From the NCBI GenBank assembly GCA_041688015.1, contig JBDNIY010000007.1, positions 1 to 64,000 of the forward strand: a stretch of 64,000 nucleotides of DNA, given 5' to 3'. This document shows positions 36,278 through 44,848 of this stretch, in pieces. The position numbers and the translations under genes are program-made. Each line of letters starts with the position of its first letter. The stretch's first letter is position 1. The notes under the pieces are model-generated. The model saw only the letters and a program-made list of their open reading frames with translations. It was not told the DNA's origin and made no database searches. The stretch comes from Parvibaculum sp041688015 (lineage in GTDB: Bacteria > Pseudomonadota > Alphaproteobacteria > Parvibaculales > Parvibaculaceae).

Positions 36278-37195
36278 ATGAACACGTTGCCAGATAACGC
36301 TGAAACTATCTTTGCCCGCCACCGCGCCCGCATCTTCGCCGTCGCCTATCGCCTCACTGGCACGATCAGCGACGCCGAAGACGTGGTGCAGGAGGCTTGG
36401 TTGCGCTGGTCCGGCACCAACATCACTGACATTCACTCACCCGAAGCCTGGCTGGTCACGACAGCAGGCAGGCTGGGGCTTGATCATTTGCGACGGCTGA
36501 AAGCGCGGCGCGAAACCTATGTTGGGTCTTGGCTGCCTGAACCGATTATCAATGCGGCCACCGATCAGAGCCAGCCGACACCGGAAGACACGCTGGCACT
36601 TGCTGATGATATTTCGATGGCGCTCATGCATATGCTAGAGCGATTAGCGCCCGACGAGCGCGCCGCCTTTTTGCTGCATGAAGCCTTTGATTATGACTAT
36701 CGGGAACTCGCAACCGTGCTCAATAAATCAGAAGCGGCCTGCCGACAAATCGTAAGCCGCGCCCGCCGCCACGTCGCCGATACAAAGCCACGCTTCCACG
36801 CCAATCCCCGTGACCATGAAAAACTCGCCGGTGCTTTTTCAATGGCACTGGCCAACGAAAACCCAAGTGCCCTGCTCGCCTGCCTGAAGCCCGATGCGGT
36901 GCTTTATTCAGATGGCGGCGGGAAGGCGGCCGCCGCTCTCAATCCAATTTTCAGCGCCGATCGCATCACGCGTTTCTTCATTGGCATCGCCAGAAAATTC
37001 GGTCTGCCGCTCGACATGCACCTAATCGACGTCAACGGGCAACCGGGCTTTGTGCTGCTGCATGACAGCAAAATTCATTCGATCATCAGCTTCGATCTGG
37101 ACGAGGGCATGATCGAAACGATCTACGTCATGCGCAATCCGGACAAGCTCACGCATGCCGCAAAGGCACTGGGACTGGACCTGCTGGAGATGTGA
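36278..37195 (+). CDS. ECF41-type RNA polymerase sigma factor with SnoaL-like C-terminal domain
   Basis: This 305-residue sigma factor has region 2 (about 10-75, YRLTGTISDAEDVVQEAWLR) and region 4 (about 105-165, YRELATVLNKSEAACRQIVSRAR). A SnoaL-like extension (about 175-295) replaces a separate anti-sigma factor. Three ECF41 marks are present: WLPEP (85-89) in the linker, DGGGK (212-216), and NPDKL (287-291) near the C terminus. In studied ECF41 proteins this extension controls activity. The gene follows the CMD gene by 18 bases. Confidence 0.92.
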   Translation: MNTLPDNAETIFARHRARIFAVAYRLTGTISDAEDVVQEAWLRWSGTNITDIHSPEAWLVTTAGRLGLDHLRRLKARRETYVGSWLPEPIINAATDQSQPTPEDTLALADDISMALMHMLERLAPDERAAFLLHEAFDYDYRELATVLNKSEAACRQIVSRARRHVADTKPRFHANPRDHEKLAGAFSMALANENPSALLACLKPDAVLYSDGGGKAAAALNPIFSADRITRFFIGIARKFGLPLDMHLIDVNGQPGFVLLHDSKIHSIISFDLDEGMIETIYVMRNPDKLTHAAKALGLDLLEM

Positions 37196-37204
37196 GGTGG
37201 CGTA

Positions 37205-37312
37205 TGACGCCATCCTTCGAGACGCGGCTTTGCCGCTCCTCAGGATGAGATAACAATTTATATAATGACCTCATCATGAGGAAGGCCATAGGCCCGCCTC
37301 GAAGGAGGGCCG
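37205..37312. repeat. dispersed-type long inverted repeat (family C)
   Basis: Left arm CATCCTTCGAGACGCGGC... to CTCAGGATGAG (37211-37249), right arm CTCATCATGAGG... to CTCGAAGGAGGG (37270-37309). Each arm contains its own small hairpin (GCGGC-TTT-GCCGC on the left). The type is known from other alphaproteobacterial genomes. It fills the gap between the convergent sigma factor and thioesterase genes. Confidence 0.75.
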
Positions 37313-37319
37313 CACTCTC

Positions 37320-37733
37320 TCACGCAAATTTCTCGCGCGAAATCAGCCGCACGGTGGAAGTTGCCTTAGCTAGAATATTACCCTTGTCATCGCTCAGCTT
37401 GCCTTCGAGAAAGACCGTCGAGCGGCCTTTCTGTTCGAGCCAAGCCTCAGCCGTGACCAAGCCCGGCGCACAGGGCTTGAAGAAGCTTACTTTAATTTCA
37501 AGCGTCATGGGCACGAAGGCAAAATCAGTGGCCGCCATTGTCGCATGGGCCATCGCCGCATCAATCCAGCCGGTGACGAAACCGCCTTGCGCCACGCCGC
37601 CCGAATGACACATGTGCATGCCACAACGATACTCGATAATCGCACGGCCCGCCGTCCCATCGACAAGAACGACGCGCTCTTGCCCCAGCGCCTTGCCCAG
37701 CTCTGCCGGGCCTTTCGTTTGCACTTCACTCAT
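37320..37733 (-). CDS. PaaI-like hotdog thioesterase
   Basis: This protein of about 137 residues has a single hotdog fold: GMHMCHSGGVAQGGFVTGWIDAAM carries the HGG-like active-site loop, and PMTLEIKVSFFKPC the central strand. It probably hydrolyses acyl-CoA or aryl-CoA. The start is the ATG at 37733, and a short upstream extension is unlikely. Confidence 0.85.
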   Translation of the reverse strand: MSEVQTKGPAELGKALGQERVVLVDGTAGRAIIEYRCGMHMCHSGGVAQGGFVTGWIDAAMAHATMAATDFAFVPMTLEIKVSFFKPCAPGLVTAEAWLEQKGRSTVFLEGKLSDDKGNILAKATSTVRLISREKFA

Positions 37734-37868
37734 AAATTGCACTCAACCTCGATTGTCATTGCCAATATCTGTTGGCGCGACAATAGACGCACGAGCCCAT
37801 GCGGTCGATGCATGGAGATGAGCGAGCACATTTTAAAAATGCAGACCTAAAACGAAGGCGTGTGAGCC

Positions 37869-38894
37869 TTAGTGACCGTTTTCCTTCTTCGCCAAGGGAT
37901 GATGGTCTTCCACCAGTGATTTCAACCGACCATCCAGCACATGGGTATAGATCTGGGTGGTCGAAATATCGGCATGGCCAAGCATCTGCTGCACAGCACG
38001 CAAGTCCGCCCCATTGGCCAGCAAGTGGCTCGCAAAGGCATGACGCAACGTATGCGGGCTGACACGGGTGGCATCCAGTTGGGCCGAGACCGCCAGATCC
38101 TTCAGCAATTGAGCAAAGCGATGCCGCGTCAAATGGCCCTGACGCCCGCGTGAGGGAAAGAGCCATGGCGAAACTGAGTCACCAAGGCGGGCGACACGGC
38201 GCGGCAGATAATCGTCAATGGCGCTCCTCGCTGTCTCTGACAGCGGCACCAGACGCTCACGCCCGCCCTTGCCCGAGATCGAGAGAAACCGGCTCTCGCC
38301 CTTGGCGGCTGACAACGGCAAGCCAACAAGCTCAGAGACGCGCAAGCCTGTGGCATAGAGGACTTCCATCAAGCAAACGAGGCGCGCGCGCTTATAAGCC
38401 CGCACATCTTCTTCTTGTGAGCGCCCATCTTCGACCAGACGCGCGGCCACCAAAAGCGCATCGACCTCTTCCACCGACAATGTCTTTGGCAGAGGCCGCG
38501 CCCGACGCGGGCCCTCAATGGCACCGCAAGGATCGTCGGTGCGCACGCCATCGGTATAGAGAAAGCCGTGAAACTGCCGGATGGCAGACAGACGCCGCGC
38601 CGCCGTGGAGGCCGACAGACCTTGCGCACTGAGCGCTTCCAGATAGGCGCGTATGTCAGCCGTTTGGGCCGCTATGACGCTTTTGTCGTGCTGCTCCAGA
38701 TAGGCTGAAAAATCACGCAGATCGCGTTGGTAGGCGTCAAGCGTGTTGCGCGCAGCACCGCGCTCGGCACTGAGCATTTCGAGGAAAGCCTCGATATGAT
38801 GCTTGCCCGATTTCTGGCCCGATTTCTGGCCCGATTTTTGGTCTGTCGCATGGCCTGTGTCGTTGGCCGGTTTGTTACTTGTTTCGTTTGACAT
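37869..38894 (-). CDS. xerD: tyrosine recombinase XerD
   Basis: This 341-residue integrase-fold recombinase resolves chromosome dimers at dif with XerC. The catalytic set is complete: Arg185 (TGLRVSEL), Lys209 (SGKGGRER), His281 and Arg284 (HTLRHAFASH), His307 and Tyr316 (QIYTH). The SAM-like N-terminal domain is at about 32-120. Ahead of it is a 30-residue polar tail with three SGQK copies, encoded by a 12-base tandem repeat. A GTG at 38903 overlapping the previous stop is an alternative start. Its position downstream of aroK (separated by two unknown genes) is usual in alphaproteobacteria. Confidence 0.95.
   Translation of the reverse strand: MSNETSNKPANDTGHATDQKSGQKSGQKSGKHHIEAFLEMLSAERGAARNTLDAYQRDLRDFSAYLEQHDKSVIAAQTADIRAYLEALSAQGLSASTAARRLSAIRQFHGFLYTDGVRTDDPCGAIEGPRRARPLPKTLSVEEVDALLVAARLVEDGRSQEEDVRAYKRARLVCLMEVLYATGLRVSELVGLPLSAAKGESRFLSISGKGGRERLVPLSETARSAIDDYLPRRVARLGDSVSPWLFPSRGRQGHLTRHRFAQLLKDLAVSAQLDATRVSPHTLRHAFASHLLANGADLRAVQQMLGHADISTTQIYTHVLDGRLKSLVEDHHPLAKKENGH
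38805..38840. repeat. 12-base tandem repeat inside xerD
   Basis: GCCCGATTTCTG occurs three times in a row, the third copy with one change (T for C). It encodes the SGQK repeats of the XerD tail. Confidence 0.9.
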
Positions 38895-38899
38895 GAAGA

Positions 38900-40876
38900 T
38901 CACCCGCGTCCGGCATGACTACGTCCCATTAGAGCTTCGAGTGCGAGGCGCCGCGCCTCACCATCGAGATGGATCGCTCTGAGACTTGATATGCTTTGCG
39001 CAACTGCTTGTCGGTCAGCGCTTTCCGGCCCCCCAGGCCCAATAGCAACAAGTGAGAACAACACAACTTCACCCACCGACCCCTGGAGGCCTGCATTGTG
39101 AAGTTGGTTGAGTAGCTGCTCTGGCGCACCGACGCTACGCGGTGCCTCGACCAGAGCCTGTAACACGATCTGCGGCAGGACCTGAGCGGCCCCGTCGTAA
39201 ATCATGGCCTCGGTTGCCGCGAAATTTTGTGTCGCGGCCACACCCGATTTGAGATCAGCGGCAATCGCAGCCGCTTCCTGATCGCTCAAAGGTTTGATCC
39301 CGTTTGGATCAGCAATCAGCATCAACGCCGACAACTCTCGCCGGTCGCGTTCATTTTCTGTACCCACGAAGGCGAACCACTGGCGGGCATGGACCACGTC
39401 TCCCCCTACCAGCAAGGCGCGCGTCGCAACAGGCGCAAAGGCAGCCAGCGCTGGGCTGGGCTCAAGTGTCAACAAGTCGGGCAGAAGGGCGCCAACGCAA
39501 GCCGCATATCGGCCCACGGCATCGCATTGCGCCAGATACTGCTTCATCAAATCCGCGCGGTCAGTTGCCAGCACTTCGCCATGGACTGCCTGAAACAACA
39601 AGGCGCGACGCATCACCGCGTCCTTGGGCAAAAGGCCTGCCTTGGCTCCATCAAGTTCGTCAGGCTTGAATGTGGCCGTGGCGTAAAGCTTGGCAAGCGC
39701 ATCGCCTTTAATGACGCCGACGCTGGCGGCCCGCTCACCCACCTCGATGCGCAGAAACGGCGCGAGCGATGTATCCTCTGACAATGTTTTGACGACCGCA
39801 GGAACGACAATCCGAGCGGCACCGTCAGGCAGCGGCCGTTTGGCCAGCGCATAAAACTGCACATCCAGCGCATCAAGTGTCTTGGGCGCAGGGGTTTTCA
39901 GCTTCAACCCGTCACTGGCCTCAAACGCCAGTGAATAAAACAGCGGGTTGTCGTAGGCCTCTTCGCGCGCCAGATCGAGCGTGACATTGGCGGCCGCACT
40001 ATTACCTGAACGGATCTGGCAAAAGGCAGCAAGGCGCGTCGCGAAAGCATCGCCTTCGTCATGGGCAGGATCATTGCCCGCGGGCAAATTGTTCAACTCA
40101 CCGCAAGCCGAGGCATCATCGCCCAGCGCGAGGGCTGCGCGCGCGCGCGCAACGGCAACCGGCGGCGAGGTATCAGCGCTGGTGCCGCGCCCCAATTGAG
40201 CGGCGAGATCAGCCCGCCCTGACGCAATCAAACGGTCTAGGCGGATCGCCAGCAGTGATGTGCCGCTTACTTGGCCTTCCGGCGGTGTTGCACTGGTCAG
40301 CAACAACCTTTGCCCCAGATCATTGACGACAGGTGAGGCTGTGGCGACCGGCATCATCGACAAATATTGATCGACATCGGCGCGCGTCGCGCCCTGCCAC
40401 ATCGATGTGCCCAAGCCACCGTCGGCATTGGAGATGAGGCCAGCCGAGGAGGCGTCAACACCGCCGAGCGAGCCCATCTCGATATTGGCAGCGGCGCGCC
40501 CCGGCACGGCATTCAATGTCGTGAGCGCCTCGGAGGTATCGGGTGTTTGGCCACGCGGAAAGGACGGCGCGGCAACGGGCGACGCATCGAGTGCAGCGCC
40601 GGCATCCATTGAGGTCGCACCAAAGCCAGGTGGCGTGATCGATTGCGGCCCAGCCCTAAGAACAGGTGGTGCGCTGTCACCAGACACAGGCGCAGGCGCT
40701 GGTGAATAGGTTTGCGTCTTTCTTACCGTGGTGCCGTCCGGGCCCGTCGTCGTCACTGTTCCGGGCGTGACAACGCTGCCCGCGGGCATGGTGCCGAGTG
40801 TATCGGCCTGCGCGGCGCCTAAGGTCAGCATGGACATGGCAAAGGCGATCATGGGTGCCCTGCTTTTCAGTGTCAT
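38900..40876 (-). CDS. exported protein of unknown function
   Basis: This 658-residue protein has a signal peptide (MTLKSRAPMIAFAMSMLTLGAAQA, cut after residue 24). A Pro/Thr/Ser-rich stretch (about 30-150) with GTVTTTGPDGTTVRK follows, then a long Ala/Leu-rich helical part (about 200-655) that looks like alpha-solenoid or TPR-type repeats. No catalytic motif is visible. It is probably periplasmic or outer-membrane associated. It lies 28 bases after a 47-residue membrane protein gene and its stop is next to the xerD start, so the three probably form one transcript. I do not recognise the family. Confidence 0.8.
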   Translation of the reverse strand: MTLKSRAPMIAFAMSMLTLGAAQADTLGTMPAGSVVTPGTVTTTGPDGTTVRKTQTYSPAPAPVSGDSAPPVLRAGPQSITPPGFGATSMDAGAALDASPVAAPSFPRGQTPDTSEALTTLNAVPGRAAANIEMGSLGGVDASSAGLISNADGGLGTSMWQGATRADVDQYLSMMPVATASPVVNDLGQRLLLTSATPPEGQVSGTSLLAIRLDRLIASGRADLAAQLGRGTSADTSPPVAVARARAALALGDDASACGELNNLPAGNDPAHDEGDAFATRLAAFCQIRSGNSAAANVTLDLAREEAYDNPLFYSLAFEASDGLKLKTPAPKTLDALDVQFYALAKRPLPDGAARIVVPAVVKTLSEDTSLAPFLRIEVGERAASVGVIKGDALAKLYATATFKPDELDGAKAGLLPKDAVMRRALLFQAVHGEVLATDRADLMKQYLAQCDAVGRYAACVGALLPDLLTLEPSPALAAFAPVATRALLVGGDVVHARQWFAFVGTENERDRRELSALMLIADPNGIKPLSDQEAAAIAADLKSGVAATQNFAATEAMIYDGAAQVLPQIVLQALVEAPRSVGAPEQLLNQLHNAGLQGSVGEVVLFSLVAIGPGGPESADRQAVAQSISSLRAIHLDGEARRLALEALMGRSHAGRG

Positions 40877-40904
40877 ATATGCCGTCACGGTCAGCAGACC
40901 GGCA

Positions 40905-41048
40905 TCAACGCGGAAACTGGTCATCGGGAAGCACTTTGTCGATCGACTGGGTGGGCGCATGGGTGGACTGGCCCAGATAGATAAGCCCGCCAGCCACAAC
41001 GAGGGCCAGCAGAACAATAAAGGCTAGAAGACGAGGTATGCTGCTCAT
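40905..41048 (-). CDS. small single-pass membrane protein
   Basis: This 47-residue protein is one hydrophobic helix (RLLAFIVLLALVVAGGLIYL) followed by a short polar tail ending KVLPDDQFPR. The tail motif seems to me shared with other alphaproteobacterial small proteins in the same place, but I could not check. The longer frame from 41135 has a non-homologous start. Function unknown. Confidence 0.6.
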   Translation of the reverse strand: MSSIPRLLAFIVLLALVVAGGLIYLGQSTHAPTQSIDKVLPDDQFPR

Positions 41049-41187
41049 AACGCGCTGGATCTCTCTGTTACTCCTCAGAGCAACTCTATTCTTGAACCCC
41101 TGCTTTCGGAGGGCCAAACCTTCAGAACCCTCCATGTCGGAGGCTGTCTTTCACGGACGCTTTTGGGGCATATTACGCGTAAACCAC

Positions 41188-41215
41188 AATATAAGCCTTC
41201 CCCATAACCCTTCAA
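41188..41215 (-). promoter_or_regulatory. promoter for the unknown pair and xerD
   Basis: The minus strand has TTGAAG (41210-41215), a 16-base spacer and TATATT (41188-41193). This is one of the better sigma70-like matches in the window. Confidence 0.6.
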
Positions 41216-41227
41216 TTGGGCAATTGA
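41212..41227. repeat. palindromic operator candidate at divergent promoters
   Basis: TCAATTG-GG-CAATTGA is a perfect 7-bp inverted repeat. It covers part of the -35 of the leftward promoter and lies within the -35/spacer of the rightward one, a natural site for a repressor acting on both sides. Confidence 0.55.
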
Positions 41228-41243
41228 GTTACCAACTTATGCA
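41216..41243 (+). promoter_or_regulatory. candidate aroK-aroB promoter
   Basis: TTGGGC (41216-41221), a 16-base spacer, then TATGCA (41238-41243). The leader would be about 140 bases. It is weaker than its leftward partner. Confidence 0.4.
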
Positions 41244-41387
41244 GCCCATGCGGCGAAATTTGGGCACGAAACAGGCACGGGTGCTATAGGTGGAGATAAC
41301 GTGGGGCGCGTGGTCTTTCAGGCGGCAAATCAGCCCACTCATTGAGAAAATTCGGCGACCAGCGGCCCAAACTAGACATTAAGAAGT

Positions 41388-42062
41388 ATGACGAGCGACA
41401 GACCAAATCAGAGCCAAACGCCTGCAGCGGCCGCGCCCAATGGATCAAACGCCCAGATGGCTGATCTGCGCGATGCCATATGTAGTCCCTTGCCCGCGCG
41501 CTCACCTGAGCGTTCCATCGTGCTGGTGGGCCTAATGGGCGCAGGCAAGACCACCGTGGGTCGTCGCCTCGCCCAGCGCCTTAACCTGCCTTTTGTCGAT
41601 GCCGACGTCGAAATCGAACGCGCGGCGGGCGAAACCATTACTGAAATTTTTGAGCGCCACGGCGAAGCAGCCTTCCGCGAAGGCGAGCGCCGCGTCATCG
41701 CGCGGCTGCTGGATGGCGGACCGCAGGTGCTGGCGACCGGCGGCGGCGCGTTCATGGACGAGACCACACGCGACAATATTTCAGCACGCGGCCTATCGGT
41801 TTGGCTTCACGCCGATCTCGACGTGCTGATGCGCCGTGTCTCACGACGCAACAATCGCCCGCTGCTGAAACAAGGCGATCCTCGCGCCACCATGGAACGG
41901 CTGATCGGGGAGCGCTATCCCGTCTATGCGCAAGCCGATGTGACGGTGGAAAGCATTGAGGGCCCGTACGAAATTGTAGTTGATAACGTCGTCAACCAGA
42001 TCAACGCCTATCGGCGTGCGCCAAAGGCGAGTCCCGAGACGAGTGAAGAGTCCGAAACATGA
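41388..42062 (+). CDS. aroK: shikimate kinase
   Basis: This 224-residue enzyme phosphorylates shikimate in the aromatic amino acid pathway. The P-loop is GLMGAGKT (48-55). DADVEIERAAG and the lid RNNRPLL bind shikimate and ATP. The N-terminal 40 residues are a low-complexity extension (PAAAAPNGSN) beyond the normal enzyme. The stop overlaps the aroB ATG by 4 bases. Confidence 0.96.
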   Translation: MTSDRPNQSQTPAAAAPNGSNAQMADLRDAICSPLPARSPERSIVLVGLMGAGKTTVGRRLAQRLNLPFVDADVEIERAAGETITEIFERHGEAAFREGERRVIARLLDGGPQVLATGGGAFMDETTRDNISARGLSVWLHADLDVLMRRVSRRNNRPLLKQGDPRATMERLIGERYPVYAQADVTVESIEGPYEIVVDNVVNQINAYRRAPKASPETSEESET

Positions 42063-43183
42063 GCACCTCCCCCTTAGTCAAGACCGTGCGCGTCGATCTT
42101 GGCGACCGTGGCTATGACATTTTTGTCGGGCCCAAGCTGATTGCGAATGCCGGCACGCACCTAAAACCCCTGCTACGCCGCGCCCGCGTCGCCATCGTCA
42201 CCGATGAAACGGTGGCAAGCATTCACCTGAAACCGTTGCAGGCGAGCCTTGAGGCTAACGCGATCCGCCACGACACCATCATCCTGGCGCCGGGCGAGGC
42301 GACGAAACGCTTTTCCGAGTTGCAGCGCGTCACCGAATGGCTGCTGGAAACCGGCATCGAACGCGGCGATCTCGTCATCGCTTTGGGCGGCGGCGTGATC
42401 GGCGACCTCACCGGCTTTGCCGCCTCAGTCACCCGGCGCGGTGTGGACTTTGCGCAAATTCCAACCACGCTACTCGCCCAAGTCGATTCATCCGTAGGCG
42501 GTAAAACTGGTATCAACACCGCGCAAGGCAAAAACCTGGTCGGGGCTTTTTATCAGCCCCGTCTTGTGCTAGCCGACACAAGCGCGCTCGAAACACTGTC
42601 CATGCGCGAGCTGATGGCAGGCTACGCCGAAGTCGTCAAATATGGCCTCATCAATGACCGGCCCTTCTTTGACTGGCTCGAAGCTAATCTTGATGCCATC
42701 AAGGCGGGCGATGTGGCCGCGCGCACCTATGCCATCGTCAAAAGCTGCGAGGCCAAAGCGCATATTGTGGCTATGGACGAACGCGAGAGCAATGTGCGCG
42801 CGTTGCTGAACCTCGGTCACACGTTCGGCCATGCGCTAGAAGCAGCCACCGGCTTTTCACAAAAATTGGTGCATGGCGAAGGTGTCGCTGTCGGCATGGC
42901 GTTGGCTTTTGATCTGTCGGCTAAACTGGGCCTCTGTTCGGGGCAGGATGCAACACGTCTGCGCCGCCATCTTGAACGCGCGGGCCTACCAAATAAGCTT
43001 GCAGATGTTGCAGGGCCGCTGCCTGACGCTGACGGGCTCATCACCTTGATGGGACAAGACAAAAAAGTTGTGGACGGCAAACTCACATTCATTCTGGCGC
43101 GCGGGATCGGCGAGGCGTTCATCACACGCGACGTTGACCGAGCCGCCTTGCACAATCTGCTCTCGCAGAGGGAAGCCGCCTGA
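42059..43183 (+). CDS. aroB: 3-dehydroquinate synthase
   Basis: This 374-residue enzyme uses NAD and Zn to convert DAHP to 3-dehydroquinate. The glycine-rich GGGVIGDLTGF binds the cofactor. Zinc ligands sit in the GHTFGHALE and VHGEGVAVGM segments. The stop overlaps the next ATG by one base (TGATG). It is coupled to aroK. Confidence 0.97.
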   Translation: MSTSPLVKTVRVDLGDRGYDIFVGPKLIANAGTHLKPLLRRARVAIVTDETVASIHLKPLQASLEANAIRHDTIILAPGEATKRFSELQRVTEWLLETGIERGDLVIALGGGVIGDLTGFAASVTRRGVDFAQIPTTLLAQVDSSVGGKTGINTAQGKNLVGAFYQPRLVLADTSALETLSMRELMAGYAEVVKYGLINDRPFFDWLEANLDAIKAGDVAARTYAIVKSCEAKAHIVAMDERESNVRALLNLGHTFGHALEAATGFSQKLVHGEGVAVGMALAFDLSAKLGLCSGQDATRLRRHLERAGLPNKLADVAGPLPDADGLITLMGQDKKVVDGKLTFILARGIGEAFITRDVDRAALHNLLSQREAA

Positions 43184-44466
43184 TGAATTCCATGGGGTTG
43201 GGCCTCACTCTCGGATTGATTGTCGTGCTAATTGCCTTGTCTGGATTTTTTTCAGGCTCGGAAACCGCTCTGACAGCAGCGTCACGCGCACGCATGAACC
43301 GACTGGCCGAAGAAAAAAATAAACGCGCCGCTCTTGTGTTGAAGCTCACCGACGATCTTGAGCGTTTGATCGGCGCATTATTGCTTGGCAATAATCTCGT
43401 CAACATTCTGGCCTCGGCCCTAGCGACAAGCGTGTTTCTGTCGCTCTTTGGTAATGCAGGTGTGGTCTATGCCACCTTGATGATGACGGCCCTTGTCGTG
43501 ATCTTTGCCGAAGTCATGCCCAAGACTTACGCCATCACCAATACCGACCGCTTTGCGCTCGCTGTTGCACCCATCCTGCGCGTCATCGTCTGGCTTTTTG
43601 CCCCCATTACCATGACCGTGCAATGGATCGTACGCGGCGTCTTGCGCGTCTTTGGCATTGATGTCAGTGCCACCGCCAATGTGCTCTCGCCACACGAAGA
43701 ATTGCGTGGCGCCATCAACCTGCACCATCGCGAAGGCGGCGTCGTCAAGCGTGACCGCGACATGCTGGGCGGCATTCTTGATCTCGCAGACCTCGATGTC
43801 AGCGACATCATGGTTCATCGCAAGAACATGACGATGCTCAACGCCTCAAGCAGCAACAAAGACATTGTTACCGACGTGCTGGCGGCTCAACACACGCGCT
43901 TGCCGCTGTGGAGGGATGAGCCTGACAATATCGTGGGCGTGCTGCATTCCAAGGACCTGCTGCGCGCGCTTGCCAGCGCCGACTGGAACCCCGACACCAT
44001 CAGAATTCTCGATGTCGCGACAGAGCCGTGGTTTGTACCCGAGACAACACCACTGCAAAGCCAGCTCAATGCCTTTCTGCGGCGCAGGTCGCATTTTGCC
44101 TTAGTCGTTGATGAATACGGCGGGCTGATGGGCCTCATCACGCTGGAAGATATTCTCGAAGAAATCGTTGGCGACATTTCTGACGAACATGACGTCGATC
44201 GGGCGCGCATCCGCATTCAGGCAGATGGCTCGGTGATCGTGGCAGGCACGCTTCCCATTCGCGATTTGAACCGCGCCTTGGAGTGGACATTACCCGACGA
44301 CGAGGCTACCACCATCGCGGGCCTTGTGATCCATGAAGCGCGCGCCATTCCCGAAGTGGGCCAAGCGTTTAATTTTCATGGAGCAAAATTTGAAATCCTG
44401 CGCCGCCAGCGCAATCAGCTTGCCGTACTGCGCGTTACGCCCAACCGCGCACGCGCAAAGAGTTAG
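43183..44466 (+). CDS. HlyC/CorC family transporter-like protein (DUF21-CBS)
   Basis: This 427-residue protein has a DUF21 membrane domain of about four segments (FFSGSETALTAASRARM opens it), two CBS domains (about 210-330) that sense nucleotides, and a C-terminal CorC_HlyC domain (about 345-425). The family relates to magnesium or cobalt efflux. Its TAG stop overlaps the bolA stop on the other strand. Confidence 0.92.
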   Translation: MNSMGLGLTLGLIVVLIALSGFFSGSETALTAASRARMNRLAEEKNKRAALVLKLTDDLERLIGALLLGNNLVNILASALATSVFLSLFGNAGVVYATLMMTALVVIFAEVMPKTYAITNTDRFALAVAPILRVIVWLFAPITMTVQWIVRGVLRVFGIDVSATANVLSPHEELRGAINLHHREGGVVKRDRDMLGGILDLADLDVSDIMVHRKNMTMLNASSSNKDIVTDVLAAQHTRLPLWRDEPDNIVGVLHSKDLLRALASADWNPDTIRILDVATEPWFVPETTPLQSQLNAFLRRRSHFALVVDEYGGLMGLITLEDILEEIVGDISDEHDVDRARIRIQADGSVIVAGTLPIRDLNRALEWTLPDDEATTIAGLVIHEARAIPEVGQAFNFHGAKFEILRRQRNQLAVLRVTPNRARAKS

Positions 44467-44753
44467 GCGTCGGCCTCGGCTTTGGCCGCTTCTGCCGGTG
44501 TCATCGTCTTGAGCGCCAACGCGTGAATCGGATTACCGATCTCATCTTTCAGCAGGCTTGTCACCATGCGATGACGCTGCACGCGCAAAACGCCCTCGAA
44601 AACAGACGACACAATGGTCACATGAAAATGGGTTTCAATGCCGGGTCGATGGCCGGCATGGCCTTGATGCTGGTGCGACTGGTCCTCAACATTGAGGACA
44701 AGCGGCGCAAAAGCCTCTTCTATTTTTTTCTGGATGGTTTCCGCGACGCTCAC
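44463..44753 (-). CDS. bolA: BolA family protein
   Basis: This 96-residue protein has the BolA core HFHVTIVSSVFEGVLRVQRHR and the tail IGNPIHALALKTMTP. BolA proteins bind iron-sulfur clusters together with monothiol glutaredoxins and affect iron control. The extra HQHQGHAGHRPG loop adds histidines that could bind metal. It is divergent from the J-domain gene. Confidence 0.93.
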   Translation of the reverse strand: MSVAETIQKKIEEAFAPLVLNVEDQSHQHQGHAGHRPGIETHFHVTIVSSVFEGVLRVQRHRMVTSLLKDEIGNPIHALALKTMTPAEAAKAEADA

Positions 44754-44848
44754 GCAACACCTCTGAGATTTTTAGTGCTATAGTCCTCGACCCTAACCTC
44801 TACGCCCCTTATTTGCACATCTTGCTCATCTGAATACCGGACCTGACC

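Larger units (their letters stand above)
41049..41387. other. 339-base divergent regulatory region between the unknown pair and aroK
   Basis: The region carries two divergent promoters overlapping at a palindrome, described as separate features. No gene is present. Confidence 0.7.

Noticed and set aside
38805..38840. Tandem repeat considered as a CRISPR fragment
   Set aside because: The units are 12 bases with no spacers, and they encode protein.
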